In this document: one piece after another, positions 18,304 through 26,604 of the stretch
Position numbering within the stretch: the first letter of the stretch is position 1
Layout: the number at the start of each line of letters is the position of its first letter
Assembly: GCA_965231765.1 (NCBI GenBank)
Contig: OZ246887.1
Coordinates: 744,001-808,000, forward strand
Direction of reading: 5' to 3'
Length of the DNA: 64,000 nt
From: JAAXHF01 sp963665955
GTDB lineage: Bacteria; Desulfobacterota; Binatia; Bin18
Translations under genes and position numbers: made by a program
Notes under the pieces: generated by a model
Database searches by the model: none
Seen by the model: only the letters and a program-made list of their open reading frames with translations
Told to the model about the DNA's origin: nothing

Positions 18304-18624
18304 CTAGCCAGATTTTTCCGCTGCGGGCTCTATCGTTATGAGGTAGACACCGTCCCGGGCCAGCATCAGGCTAAAATTTACCTCATCACCGGGCTGAATG
18401 TCTTTCAGCATAATCGGATGAGGAACCTTGAATGTCATGGCCATGGCCTGCATAAAGTCAGGGATTTCGTCATGGACAATGACAATAGAGCCCTGCTCTG
18501 CTTCAACCGCTTCAACAATCCCGTGTGCCTGAAAAGTCTGTGGAGACGGCTCCTTCTCGCAGGCGAGAAGAGAGACCAAAGGGACGAGCAGGAGGAAGAT
18601 CGTGAAACTATCCGGCATCCTCAT
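18304..18624 (-). CDS. CusF-like copper-binding lipoprotein
   Basis: This is a 106-residue precursor with a lipobox (LVSLLAC, Cys about 22), hence membrane-anchored in the periplasm. The mature domain has the CusF/copper-binding (PF11604-type) fold signature: H-G-I-V at the first strand, an internal HDEIPDFMQAMAMTFKV segment where Met residues can coordinate Cu(I) or Ag(I), and a QPGDEVNF strand near the end. Such domains act as copper chaperones or occur on CopA/CusB partners. The start ATG 18624 follows GGAGG. It is a single gene next to the accessory island and upstream of divergent rpmB; nearby copper genes support the role. Confidence 0.82.
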   Translation of the reverse strand: MRMPDSFTIFLLLVPLVSLLACEKEPSPQTFQAHGIVEAVEAEQGSIVIVHDEIPDFMQAMAMTFKVPHPIMLKDIQPGDEVNFSLMLARDGVYLITIEPAAEKSG

Positions 18625-18741
18625 ACATCCTCCCTACCATTTGGCCTGTAAAAAAGACAGGCACCATAGCTCTGTTCTATCTGCTGTGCTATAAAGACTG
18701 ACTCTCACCCTTATTCCAGACAATGATGAGGAGACTTTTTC

Positions 18742-18978
18742 ATGTCGAGACTGTGTCCAGTAACTGGGAAACGCCCACAGACAGGGAATAACGTGTCCCA
18801 CGCTAACAATAAGACAAAACGACGTTTTTTGCCCAACATACAACACCACAAATTCTGGGTACCGAGTGAAAAACGATGGATTCGCCTCCGTTTGAGTACC
18901 CGCGGGATCCGTACAATTGATAAGCTCGGGATCGAACGTGTCCTGAAGGATATGCGCCAGCGGGGCATTAAAGCCTAA
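18742..18978 (+). CDS. rpmB: 50S ribosomal protein L28 (bL28)
   Basis: This 78-residue protein has the full-length L28 pattern: S-R-L-C-P-V-T-G-K-R-P at the start, NNVSHANN, KRRFLPN, and K-L-G-I-E-R-V-L near the end. It has only one cysteine, so it is of the zinc-free (C-) type, like the E. coli form. It is preceded by GATGAGGAG and followed 15 bp later by rpmG, the usual rpmB-rpmG pairing. It is separated from the minus-strand CusF-like gene by a divergent promoter region. Confidence 0.96.
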   Translation: MSRLCPVTGKRPQTGNNVSHANNKTKRRFLPNIQHHKFWVPSEKRWIRLRLSTRGIRTIDKLGIERVLKDMRQRGIKA

Positions 18979-18993
18979 TAAGGAGGGAAGCAG

Positions 18994-19149
18994 ATGCGCG
19001 ATAAAATTAAACTGGAATCCTCAGCTGGAACGGGCCATTTCTACGTCACGACCAAGAATAAAAAGTTACAGCCAGATAAACTCGAGGTCAAAAAGTTTGA
19101 CCCCGTCGTCCGCAAGCACGTGATGTACAAAGAAGTCCGACTGAAATAG
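18994..19149 (+). CDS. rpmG: 50S ribosomal protein L33 (bL33), cysteine-free form
   Basis: This 51-residue L33 protein reads MRDKIKLESSAGTGHFY and ends K-E-V-R-L-K, the typical L33 profile. It lacks both CxxC pairs of the zinc-binding form. It follows rpmB after AAGGAGGG and is followed by a rho-independent terminator at 19174-19209. Cysteine-free L33 does not consume zinc, which may matter next to a zinc-uptake cluster, but many bacteria use this form as their only copy. Confidence 0.95.
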   Translation: MRDKIKLESSAGTGHFYVTTKNKKLQPDKLEVKKFDPVVRKHVMYKEVRLK

Positions 19150-19173
19150 TCAAATTCCGATCTTCGTAATAAG

Positions 19174-19214
19174 AAAGGCCGAGAGAGTGCTACTCCCCCG
19201 GCCTTTTTCTTTTA
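19174..19214 (+). terminator. Rho-independent terminator after rpmB-rpmG
   Basis: An 8-bp GC-containing stem, AAAGGCCG at 19174-19181 and CGGCCTTT at 19199-19206, encloses a 17-base loop and is followed by a T-rich run. It ends the rpmBG transcript. On the other strand it could also slow transcription from the convergent rplX, whose stop is at 19236. Confidence 0.8.
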
Positions 19215-19235
19215 TGAGTCAAAAATCAAGGCGCT

Positions 19236-19550
19236 CTAATCGAGCACTTTTCCCGTCCGCCGACTGACACGGACCTTCTTCCCTTCAACAACCTTAAACC
19301 CAATCCGGGTCGGACGACCGTCTTCAGGGTCGAGCGGCATAATGTTTGAGATCTGCAAGGCGGCTTCTTTCTCGACGATACCGCCTTGCTGTTGCTGTTG
19401 GTTCGGCTTGATGTGGCGTTTGACCATATTGAGGCCACGCACAGTGACCTTGCCTTCCTTGGGGAAAACCTGGAGGACATCGCCAGTTTTGCCTTTATCC
19501 TTGCCCGCTATAATCTGGACGGTATCACTTTTTCGTATACGACTTGCCAT
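19236..19550 (-). CDS. rplX: 50S ribosomal protein L24 (uL24), isolated copy
   Basis: The sequence has the KOW-motif start (VQIIAGKDKGKTGDVLQV) and the G-G-I-V-E-K-E-A segment and basic C terminus of L24; a five-Gln run precedes that segment. Start ATG 19550 gives a normal 104 residues; upstream in-frame extension to 19733 runs into the Fur-family gene and is not coding. L24 is normally encoded in the spc operon next to L14 and L5. Here it stands alone, downstream of a Fur/Zur-family regulator on the same strand (89-bp gap), so it may be co-transcribed with it, or be a relocated or second copy. Confidence 0.94.
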   Translation of the reverse strand: MASRIRKSDTVQIIAGKDKGKTGDVLQVFPKEGKVTVRGLNMVKRHIKPNQQQQQGGIVEKEAALQISNIMPLDPEDGRPTRIGFKVVEGKKVRVSRRTGKVLD

Positions 19551-19638
19551 TAGTTTCGTACTCCTTACGCGATTGTCATGAGACCGGGTATCATACACGA
19601 ATATACTGACAACGGAAGTTCCCCTATCTGTCCTTTCA

Positions 19639-20088
19639 CTACGTACACCGATCGCATAATCCTTTGAGCTGAACCTCGACTTGCTGGGCACGCACAGAAC
19701 GTGGGACAGTCGCAGCCGGTTGTATACGGACACTCATCTCGGGCAGGCAGGTAACGTCACCACAGTCGGTGCACATAAAATGCGGATGCTCTGTTTGCTG
19801 CTCACCTTGACCAGCCTGGCGCAGTTCAAAACGCCATACGTGGTCCCCAACATCTGTCCGGACCAGTAGGCCAACTTCCGTCAGGTCCACAAGATTGCGA
19901 TAAATTGTGGCACGATCAAATCCCTGCTCTTCCAGCGCATCGAAGATCTCGGCATGGCTGAGCGGGGTCGTCACGGCTTGCAAATATCTCAGCACAGCAA
20001 CCCGAGGCATTGTACTACGCAATCCGGTAGAGCGAATACTTGTCCGTGCTTCGCTCATCGGGGGATAAGAGCGCTGAGGTGACTTCAT
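19639..20088 (-). CDS. zur: Fur-family metal regulator, probably Zur
   Basis: This 149-residue Fur-family repressor has an N-terminal winged helix (FDRATIYRNLVDL is the recognition helix region), a His/Cys metal segment H-P-H-F-M-C-T-D-C, and a terminal G-L-C-D-R-C-T, giving the two CxxC pairs of the structural zinc site. Start ATG 20088 is preceded by AAGGAG; an extension to 20154 lacks a ribosome site. It belongs to Fur, Zur or PerR; Zur is favoured because znuABC-type genes and an outer-membrane zinc channel lie 2.7-7.8 kb away. The rplX gene follows it on the same strand. Confidence 0.82.
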   Translation of the reverse strand: MKSPQRSYPPMSEARTSIRSTGLRSTMPRVAVLRYLQAVTTPLSHAEIFDALEEQGFDRATIYRNLVDLTEVGLLVRTDVGDHVWRFELRQAGQGEQQTEHPHFMCTDCGDVTCLPEMSVRIQPAATVPRSVRAQQVEVQLKGLCDRCT

Positions 20089-20323
20089 AGACCAACTCCT
20101 TGCTTCTCCTGAGTGGACCTTTCCTACTCTATAAGGAGGAGTCTTTTTTTGCAATTGAACAGTGTTAAAGCTCGCCCATGAACTTCACGGCCCAGCAACG
20201 GCCCAGCAACGGCCCATCTTGGACAAGCTTGAGACTCATTTTCTTTACTCAACGCCACACTTAGGTTATCTAAGCCCAATAAATACGCGTAGCATCCAAG
20301 AATTATTATGGAGGACCGCAGCT

Positions 20324-21664
20324 ATGACTCATCCTCATCCATTCCCTCTCGGACAGACTCCCGATCCCCATCCCAGGCTCTCATCTGAAGAGACCAGCGG
20401 TCTGAGACAAAGCGGCGGACGAAGTGCTGGACTAGAGTTGCTTCAAGCATACCTCCAGCGTACCCATGCAAGGAGTGTTGAGCGATGGGCAAGAAGGGTC
20501 GAAAAGTGCGTCACCGTGGATCATCTCCGCCAGGTTATGGAGAAGCGTGTCCCACCAATCGTGAGAGAATATTATCGCGGTGGAGCCGACAATGAGATCA
20601 CTCTCAGAGATAATGTGGAAGCCTTTCAAAGAGAACGTTTTAAGCCGAGATCTGCGATACAGCTGGACACGGTCGAGATGCGGACTGAAATTCTTGGACA
20701 TCAGATCGGCTTGCCCGTTATCGCCGGTCCAATAGGAAGTCCCAGGATGCTGTGGCCGCGTGGAGAGGCCGTTGCAGCAAAAGCCGTTGGCGATGCGGGA
20801 ACGATATGCACGCTCTCAACCCTGACCGGAACCGACCTGGAAGAGGTGAGAGCAGCCTCACAAGGACCGTGTTGGTACCAGCTGTATTTAGTCGGTGGCA
20901 AAGAAGTGGCGGCACGCGGCATCGAGAGAGCAAAAAACGCGGGTTACTCTGCGCTCGTTCTGACGATTGATACGGCTGTTGCTGGTAATCGCGCCCAGCA
21001 TGAATGGATGGGCGCCCCACAAGCGATTAACGGCACCCCGCTCCAGAAGCTGCAATTTGGTCCACAGATGCTGCGGCACCTCTCCTGGCTGAAGAGTTTT
21101 TACGCGGATGGCGGGATGATGCAATTCCGGAACGTTATACAGAACGACGGACAGCCAATGCCGTACACAGATGTTGGGACTCAACTGCGCACGTCAGTCG
21201 TCACCTGGGAGCATCTGCCCTGGATTCGGGAAGTCTGGGGGAAGGATAAGCCAATCATCCTGAAGGGCGTGCAATGCGTTGAAGATGCCCAGCTCGCGGT
21301 AGACAATGGCGTGGACGCCATTGTCATATCCAACCATGGTGGACGGCAGATGGATCGCGTCTACCCGACCTTGTACATGCTGAAAGACATTGTGGCCAGA
21401 CTAAAAGGCTCCGAGATGAAGATCCTGTTAGATGGCGGCATTCGTTCAGGCGGAGATGTGGTCATTGCATTGGCGCATGGAGCTGATGCCGTGCTCGCTG
21501 GACGGGCGTATATTTACGGGCTTGGGGCAGGTGGCGAAATAGGTGTTCGCAAGGCTTTTAGCATACTGAAAAAAGAAATTGAGGATACAATGCGACTCCT
21601 GGGATGTGCTTCAATCCACGACTTGTGTGCGGAAGATCATCTGCTTCCGTATCCATTTCGCTAG
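20324..21664 (+). CDS. FMN-dependent alpha-hydroxyacid dehydrogenase/oxidase
   Basis: This belongs to the FMN-dependent L-lactate dehydrogenase / glycolate oxidase / lactate monooxygenase family. The TIM-barrel motifs are clear: V-R-E-Y-Y-R-G-G-A-D near residue 85, L-P-V-I-A-G-P-I, C-W-Y-Q-L-Y, I-I-L-K-G, the active-site S-N-H-G-G-R-Q-M-D (catalytic His and Arg) near residue 340, and L-D-G-G-I-R-S-G. I start at ATG 20324, preceded by TGGAGG, rather than at 20162, because the extra 54 codons have no ribosome site and poor composition. It lies between the regulator and a SCO gene; its substrate is not defined. Confidence 0.88.
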   Translation: MTHPHPFPLGQTPDPHPRLSSEETSGLRQSGGRSAGLELLQAYLQRTHARSVERWARRVEKCVTVDHLRQVMEKRVPPIVREYYRGGADNEITLRDNVEAFQRERFKPRSAIQLDTVEMRTEILGHQIGLPVIAGPIGSPRMLWPRGEAVAAKAVGDAGTICTLSTLTGTDLEEVRAASQGPCWYQLYLVGGKEVAARGIERAKNAGYSALVLTIDTAVAGNRAQHEWMGAPQAINGTPLQKLQFGPQMLRHLSWLKSFYADGGMMQFRNVIQNDGQPMPYTDVGTQLRTSVVTWEHLPWIREVWGKDKPIILKGVQCVEDAQLAVDNGVDAIVISNHGGRQMDRVYPTLYMLKDIVARLKGSEMKILLDGGIRSGGDVVIALAHGADAVLAGRAYIYGLGAGGEIGVRKAFSILKKEIEDTMRLLGCASIHDLCAEDHLLPYPFR

Positions 21665-21868
21665 AGGAGTTTGCTCTCTCCTCCTATCAGTTCCCACTAT
21701 GAGCTCCCCCCTCTCCAATCGAATCCACTTAGGCACCTGTGTTCTTCCTACGTTGGCTAACCTCTCGTAGGGTGCGCCCTGTGCCCTAAAAACCGGTGTG
21801 GGGGATGCACTCCACATAAAAGCTCTGATAGACAGTGGGAAAATAGCGTTCTTTTAGAAAAACCTCAT
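21665..21868. other. Intergenic region with a short hairpin
   Basis: Just after the dehydrogenase stop, GAGGAG and CTCCTC form a 6-bp hairpin without a T-run. No promoter box was clear before the SCO gene. Confidence 0.3.
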
Positions 21869-22609
21869 ATGCCTGCCCAAACTGATCGTACATCTTTTAC
21901 CCCACTCAAAATTCTTAGAGTCGTATGGTGTGTTTTGTGCGTCACGCTCTTAGGGATGAGTGCCATTATGATATGGCATATCTTCCACGCAGAACCCCAG
22001 CCTGGCTCTCCAGATCGTTTACCTGTTCATCAGACGGTCCCAGACTTCCAGCTCGTTGAGCGGAGCGGTCAGCATTTTGCCCGGCAAAGACTTGCCAGTC
22101 ATATCTGGATTGCAAATTTTGTGTTCACCCGCTGCCCGGGAGTCTGCCCATTGCTGTCGGCTCGGATGTCGAAACTGCAAACAGCGTTGGAGGGCGCCCG
22201 CCAGACCTCAGTCCGGCTGCTATCTTTTAGCGTTGATCCGGAATGGGACAGCCCGGAACGGCTCAAGAGCTATGCAGACAAACATAGCGCAGACCCCAAT
22301 CGTTGGTTTTTTCTCACCGGCGAGCTGAATGCAGTTCAGCACTTGGTCAAAGAGGGATTTCAGTTAGCCATGATGAACAAGAGGAACAAGAGGAACACGA
22401 GGAACGAGGTGAACGCGCCGCCAGAAGGATCCCATGGCCCACATACACAACACACCCAGCTCGAACAAATTGTCCACACCGACCGTTTTGTCCTCATTGA
22501 CCCCGAGTTCCGTATCCGTGCCTACTACCGAGGCAACGAGGCTGGTCTCATTGATCAGGTACTGCGTGACATCGAAATTTTGCAGCATGAGTACGAGAGT
22601 GTCTCATAA
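21869..22609 (+). CDS. SCO1/SenC-family copper chaperone
   Basis: SCO proteins deliver copper to the CuA or CuB site of cytochrome oxidase or act as periplasmic thiol proteins. This one has an N-terminal transmembrane anchor (residues 17-37) and a thioredoxin-like fold with Cys89-P-G-V-Cys93 and the conserved copper-ligand His203 (V-H-T-D-R-F). Between them, residues 170-195 contain an unusual Asn/Arg/His-rich insert. No oxidase genes lie in the window. The gene sits just upstream of the zinc-uptake cluster and may contribute to metal handling. Confidence 0.88.
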   Translation: MPAQTDRTSFTPLKILRVVWCVLCVTLLGMSAIMIWHIFHAEPQPGSPDRLPVHQTVPDFQLVERSGQHFARQRLASHIWIANFVFTRCPGVCPLLSARMSKLQTALEGARQTSVRLLSFSVDPEWDSPERLKSYADKHSADPNRWFFLTGELNAVQHLVKEGFQLAMMNKRNKRNTRNEVNAPPEGSHGPHTQHTQLEQIVHTDRFVLIDPEFRIRAYYRGNEAGLIDQVLRDIEILQHEYESVS

Positions 22610-22703
22610 AGATTTCTTTTGACTTATCCATTTCTTCCTGTCTTTTTCCCTCCTCGTTGCTACTGTTTTTCCTGAACACAGAACGCGCGATAAACAGAAC
22701 GGC

Positions 22704-22748
22704 TTGACACGTTTCAAATCATATGTAATTTGATTGCAATAGTAATCA
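22704..22748 (+). promoter_or_regulatory. Promoter with two overlapping 18-bp palindromes, candidate Zur operators
   Basis: A sigma-70-like promoter, TTGACA (22704-22709), a 16-base spacer and TAATTT (22726-22731), precedes the outer-membrane gene of the zinc cluster. Two imperfect inverted repeats overlap it: CAAAT-n8-ATTTG at 22715-22732 and TGATT-n8-AATCA at 22731-22748. The octamer AATCATAT also recurs at 22717 and 22744. Position over the -10 region is typical of a Fur-family repressor site, but the sequence does not match a canonical Zur box closely. Confidence 0.45.
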
Positions 22749-22777
22749 TATCGCAAAAAATCACAAGTAGGGAGATA

Positions 22778-24409
22778 ATGATGAGGAGTACATACGCACG
22801 AGTATTGTGCCGATGTGTTCGCAGGATTGCTGTTTGTGGGACAATGTTCTTGGCTGCTTCGAACGTTCAGGCTGACGACTCGGCTGAAGTAGAAGTGCTC
22901 AGACAACAAGTCCAGGGCCTCCAACAGACGGTCGAGCAGCTGCAAAACTCGATTCTCAAAATGCAGCGCGAGATAACGGATCATGATGAACGCATTCCTC
23001 AACAAGTCGAAGTAGGCCGAAAACGACAGGCTGATGCTTTTGCTGAGCGGATTGCCTCACCACTCGACACAGCCCTGCAAGAAAGCGAAGCGGAAGGGAG
23101 GCAGCCACTGTCCACGTCACAGCCGGCAGGGCTATGGTCGCGCCCTTTGGGGGGCGGAGCGCAGCTGCGCCTCATTGATATTTCAACTGACCTCTTACTC
23201 TATGCAGGTGGTTCGAATGAAAAAGGGGCGGCTCTGTCTACACTCCAAGGCGGAGCGCATGACCCAAACCGACGTGGCTTTACACTGGGACAGGCCGAGT
23301 TTTCTTTCAGCGGAGCGATTGATCCATATTTTCGAGGCGAGACGCATCTGTTTGCTGCGATCGACCCAGTCGGAGGAGACACTATTGTCGAGCTAGAAGA
23401 AGCCTTTGCGACAACCACCTCCCTGCCCTACAACCTCCAGCTCGAAGTCGGACATTTCTTGACCGAATTTGGTCAAATCAATCCGCAGCATCCGCATCAA
23501 TGGGATTGGGTCGATCAGCCAGTGATCAACTCGCGCCTGTTTGGTGGTGACGGCATGCGCCAAACCGGCTTTCGGGCCGCGTGGATCGCGCCGACCCCGT
23601 GGTTCTCAGAGTTGCACTTTGGCATGCAAAACGCCAACGGAGAGACCATGGCTAGCTTCCGGGGCGAACGGCATAGTCATGGTCATGCCGGTGGCGGAGA
23701 AGAAGACGAAGAGGGACATGGGCATGAAGAGGAACATGGGCATGAAGAGGGAGGCGAGGAAGCCGCCTTTGAAGGCTCCCAAATTGGCGGACGGCCAGAG
23801 TCTGGAGCTAATGTCATTGAAGGTTTTGGTGACTTTGTGTATCTCACCCGCTGGAATAGCTCGATTGATCTAACGGATGAGATTACCGGAGTATTGGGAC
23901 TCTCCGGTCTCTACGGCCCGAACGCGACTGGAGACGATGGAGATACCTGGATTTACGGCCTCGATATGAAGTGGCGCTGGAATCCGGCTAGCAACTTTCG
24001 TGGCTGGCCATCCCTGACCTGGCAGACAGAAGTCATGAAACGCGCTTTTCATGCAGACCGTTTTATCGGCACAGCAGAGGATGGCGACATCATCACCCTC
24101 CCCAGCCGGACGCTCAAAGACTGGGGCCTCTACACACAGTGGCTCTACGGTTTTCGCTTCGGTTGGGAAGCTGGGCTTCGCTATGAGTACGCGGGGGGAA
24201 GTGGACAAAGCATTGACGGCCGACGGAACGATGCTCTCCGGGATGATCGTCACCGCTTTTCACCACTCCTCACCTGGTGGCCGACGGAATTTTCTCGTAT
24301 TCGCTTGCAGTACAACTTCGATCACGCTTCACACCTCCGTGCCAATGCCCATAGTGTGTGGCTCGGCTTCGAGTGGCTGTACGGTGCGCATGCCGCGCAT
24401 CAGTTCTAG
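22778..24409 (+). CDS. Outer-membrane beta-barrel of the zinc-uptake cluster, with coiled coil and His-rich loop
   Basis: After a signal peptide (about residues 1-32, ending QADD) comes a short coiled coil (residues 36-70, heptads of L/V/Q), then a long region with the aromatic and strand-alternating pattern of a porin-like barrel. The C terminus is H-Q-F, a weak barrel terminus. Residues about 298-326 form a His/Glu-rich loop with repeated G-H-E/E-H-G units, a likely zinc trap. The start is ATG 22778, preceded by GGGAG; a frame reaching back to 22730 overlaps the promoter and operators. It is 29 bp upstream of znuA, so the encoded protein probably passes zinc across the outer membrane. The family was not named with confidence. 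Confidence 0.78.
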   Translation: MMRSTYARVLCRCVRRIAVCGTMFLAASNVQADDSAEVEVLRQQVQGLQQTVEQLQNSILKMQREITDHDERIPQQVEVGRKRQADAFAERIASPLDTALQESEAEGRQPLSTSQPAGLWSRPLGGGAQLRLIDISTDLLLYAGGSNEKGAALSTLQGGAHDPNRRGFTLGQAEFSFSGAIDPYFRGETHLFAAIDPVGGDTIVELEEAFATTTSLPYNLQLEVGHFLTEFGQINPQHPHQWDWVDQPVINSRLFGGDGMRQTGFRAAWIAPTPWFSELHFGMQNANGETMASFRGERHSHGHAGGGEEDEEGHGHEEEHGHEEGGEEAAFEGSQIGGRPESGANVIEGFGDFVYLTRWNSSIDLTDEITGVLGLSGLYGPNATGDDGDTWIYGLDMKWRWNPASNFRGWPSLTWQTEVMKRAFHADRFIGTAEDGDIITLPSRTLKDWGLYTQWLYGFRFGWEAGLRYEYAGGSGQSIDGRRNDALRDDRHRFSPLLTWWPTEFSRIRLQYNFDHASHLRANAHSVWLGFEWLYGAHAAHQF

Positions 24410-24438
24410 CTGAAAAAATCACCCTCAGGAGATTTCCT

Positions 24439-25479
24439 ATGTTCAGCTTATATCACTATCGAGTTTTCATTTTTAGTCTTGTGTGTAGTCTCTTTTTCAC
24501 TACTCTCGCTCGCGCTCAGTCTCTCTCAGTGTGTGCCACTATACCCGAGCTTGGTAGTCTGGTGAGCGAAATTGGTGGCGATCAGGTGACCGTCACCGTG
24601 TTTGCCAAAGGCACGGAAGATCCGCATTTTGTTGTGCCCAAGCCAAGCTTCATCAAAGCCCTGAACCAATGTGATGCGTACGTCCAAGGTGGCCTAGAGT
24701 TAGAAGCTAGCTGGGCGAGCGTCCTGATCAATGGCGCTCGCAATGCGGCCATACTCCCTGGTAGCCAGGGTTATATTGACGCCTCGGTCGCGATCACCCC
24801 GCTTGCCGTACCCACGACAAGCGTGGATCGCTCCATGGGTGATGTGCATGCCTCGGGCAACCCACATTTTCTGCTGAATCCAATCAATGGTTTGCGGGTG
24901 GCTCTCCTCCTGCGTGATCGCCTCACCGCGCTACGCCCGGGAAATGGTTCGCACTTCAGCGAACGCTACCACGATTTCCGCCAACGGCTCGGTACCGCCC
25001 TGGTTGGGGAAGCCCTGTATAACAAATATGACTTTGAAAAACTGGCTATCCTAGCCGAACGTGGACGACTGGACCAATTCCTCACCAGCCAGGACGAAGC
25101 GTCTCTGCTGGACGGCTGGTTAGGGATAATGCAACCGTATCACGGAGCAAAACTCGTAGCAGATCACATCCAGTGGCCCTATTTTGCCCGACTGTTTGGC
25201 CTCAATCTTATCCAGCACCTCGAACCTCTACCGAGTATTCCGCCGACAACGAGTCACCTGCAGTCCGTTATCGAGCTGATGCGGGCAAATAACGTTAAAG
25301 CTGTCTTGGCATCGGCGTATTATGATCCTCGCTATGCCCAGTTTGTTGCCGAGAATACTGGGGCGACTGTCGTCAACATGGCCCATCAAGGAGGAGCTCG
25401 GCCTGGCACGGAAAATTATCTCGATATGGTCGATTATAACGTCAAACAGCTGTCTGCGGCTTTGGGAGGAGCAGCATGA
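24439..25479 (+). CDS. znuA: Zinc ABC transporter substrate-binding protein ZnuA-like
   Basis: This belongs to the cluster A-I (TroA/ZnuA) family of periplasmic metal-binding lipoproteins or free proteins. The signal peptide ends FTTLARAQS. The metal ligands expected for the family are present: D-P-H-F near residue 58, N-P-H-F near residue 145, and a histidine near residue 215 (Y-H-G-A-K), with D/E near the C terminus. There is no long His-rich loop, unlike E. coli ZnuA; such a loop is on the outer-membrane partner instead. Start ATG 24439 is preceded by AGGA. It is followed by ZnuC and ZnuB separated by a decayed gene. Zinc is favoured over manganese because of the context. Confidence 0.86.
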   Translation: MFSLYHYRVFIFSLVCSLFFTTLARAQSLSVCATIPELGSLVSEIGGDQVTVTVFAKGTEDPHFVVPKPSFIKALNQCDAYVQGGLELEASWASVLINGARNAAILPGSQGYIDASVAITPLAVPTTSVDRSMGDVHASGNPHFLLNPINGLRVALLLRDRLTALRPGNGSHFSERYHDFRQRLGTALVGEALYNKYDFEKLAILAERGRLDQFLTSQDEASLLDGWLGIMQPYHGAKLVADHIQWPYFARLFGLNLIQHLEPLPSIPPTTSHLQSVIELMRANNVKAVLASAYYDPRYAQFVAENTGATVVNMAHQGGARPGTENYLDMVDYNVKQLSAALGGAA

Positions 25480-25887
25480 GTCAGGAGAGCGTCTCCAGCC
25501 CTGTCACCGTCGCCTCCGACCACTGAGCCGTGTGGGGAGATCAGATTGGGACTGGACTGTCTCTCACGTATGCGATCCATTGCATGCGTACTCCGGTTTT
25601 AGGAACAGTGGTGCCAATGCTTGGCCTGAGCTTTCTGGCTGACGAAATGACAGAAATGGTCCTGCTAAGCCTTGCGCTAGTCTTGGCGGTGGGGAGGCTA
25701 TGCTGGGAATTCTGGCAGCATAAAAACACTCAGGTGTTCTTCTCGCTCGGAGCAGCGATCCCGCTGATTGCGGCAGGCAGATTGTTTGACGAAGATACTT
25801 CAGAGATTGTCCTGGTGGTTGCTGAACCGACACCTATATTATACCTGTCTGGACTGTGACAGCCCAGAACATCGTGCGCTGGTATAA
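25476..25887 (+). pseudogene. Decayed MerC-family membrane protein
   Basis: The ATG at 25476 overlaps the znuA stop (ATGA) and has AGGAGC upstream, so it looks like a normal gene start. Codon 17 is an in-frame TGA (25524). The frame then reads W-G-D-Q-I-G and A-I-H-C-M-R-T-P, followed by about three hydrophobic helices, as in MerC-family proteins. Near 25811 the match moves to another frame, giving L-L-N-R-H-L-Y-Y-T-C-L-D-C before a TAA at 25885. Restart at GTG 25530 would still give a wrong C terminus. MerC-domain proteins are known in zinc-responsive clusters. Two separate lesions make a pseudogene likely. Confidence 0.7.
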
Positions 25888-25890
25888 ACT

Positions 25891-26604
25891 ATGGATAAGA
25901 GTGAGATTGTCCTGCAAACTCAGGCAGTGTCTCTTGGCTACGGTCGAAAGACTGTCCTTCGCGACGTGGATCTTACTATCGGAGCAGGCGAGTTCTGGTG
26001 CTTTCTGGGTCAGAATGGAGTTGGTAAAACGACCTTGCTACGCGCTCTGCTCGGACTGCTTCAGCCCCAGGCAGGACAGCTGATATTTCACCCTGAACTT
26101 GGCCGCCGTGAGCGAATGGGTTTTGTCCCCCAGCGCTGTGACTTAAACCCGACCCTACCGATTACAGTGCGCGAGTTTACTCTGCTGGGGCTGGTTGGGA
26201 TTCGAGCGAGTCGCGCACAACAAGGCGAGCGCCTCGCCTGGGCTCTCGAAAAGACGAGCTTATCAGACATGGCCGATAAGGACTACTGGTCGCTGTCCGG
26301 TGGTCAGCGCCAGCGGGCCCTCGTCGCACGTGCATTGGTTCGCCGCCCGACGCTCTTGATCCTCGATGAACCGACCAATAATCTTGACCTCCCCAAGGAA
26401 GACGCTTTCCTGCAAACCTTGTCCGTGCTGCACACTGAGGAACGGAATACTATCCTATTTGTCACTCATAATGTGAATATTGCGGCTCGCTATGCGACGC
26501 GTATTGGCCTAGTCGCGAGCGGAACACTGCTGACGAATCAAGCCCTCACGGGCGGTACACAGGAAACAGAAACACTTCAGTCTGCGAGCGGGAGCCTGGC
26601 GTGA
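25891..26604 (+). CDS. znuC: Zinc ABC transporter ATP-binding protein ZnuC-like
   Basis: This ATPase subunit powers import of zinc with ZnuB. Walker A G-Q-N-G-V-G-K-T-T lies near residue 41, Q-loop F-V-P-Q-R near 80, the signature L-S-G-G-Q-R-Q-R near 135, Walker B L-L-I-L-D-E-P-T-N, and the H-loop V-T-H-N. The length, 237 residues, is typical. GTGA overlap with znuB shows coupling. Its start is 3 bp after the end of the decayed MerC-like gene, so the original operon order was znuA, merC-like, znuC, znuB, zip. Confidence 0.92.
   Translation: MDKSEIVLQTQAVSLGYGRKTVLRDVDLTIGAGEFWCFLGQNGVGKTTLLRALLGLLQPQAGQLIFHPELGRRERMGFVPQRCDLNPTLPITVREFTLLGLVGIRASRAQQGERLAWALEKTSLSDMADKDYWSLSGGQRQRALVARALVRRPTLLILDEPTNNLDLPKEDAFLQTLSVLHTEERNTILFVTHNVNIAARYATRIGLVASGTLLTNQALTGGTQETETLQSASGSLA

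Noticed and set aside
18742..19149. Call of L28/L33 as zinc-starvation paralogs
   Set aside because: Cysteine-free L28 and L33 are also the normal single copies in many Proteobacteria, so the sequence alone does not show a zinc-sparing paralog.
25524..25526. TGA as a selenocysteine codon in the MerC-like gene
   Set aside because: No selenocysteine-insertion hairpin was apparent, the residue is not in a redox motif, and the same gene has a second lesion.
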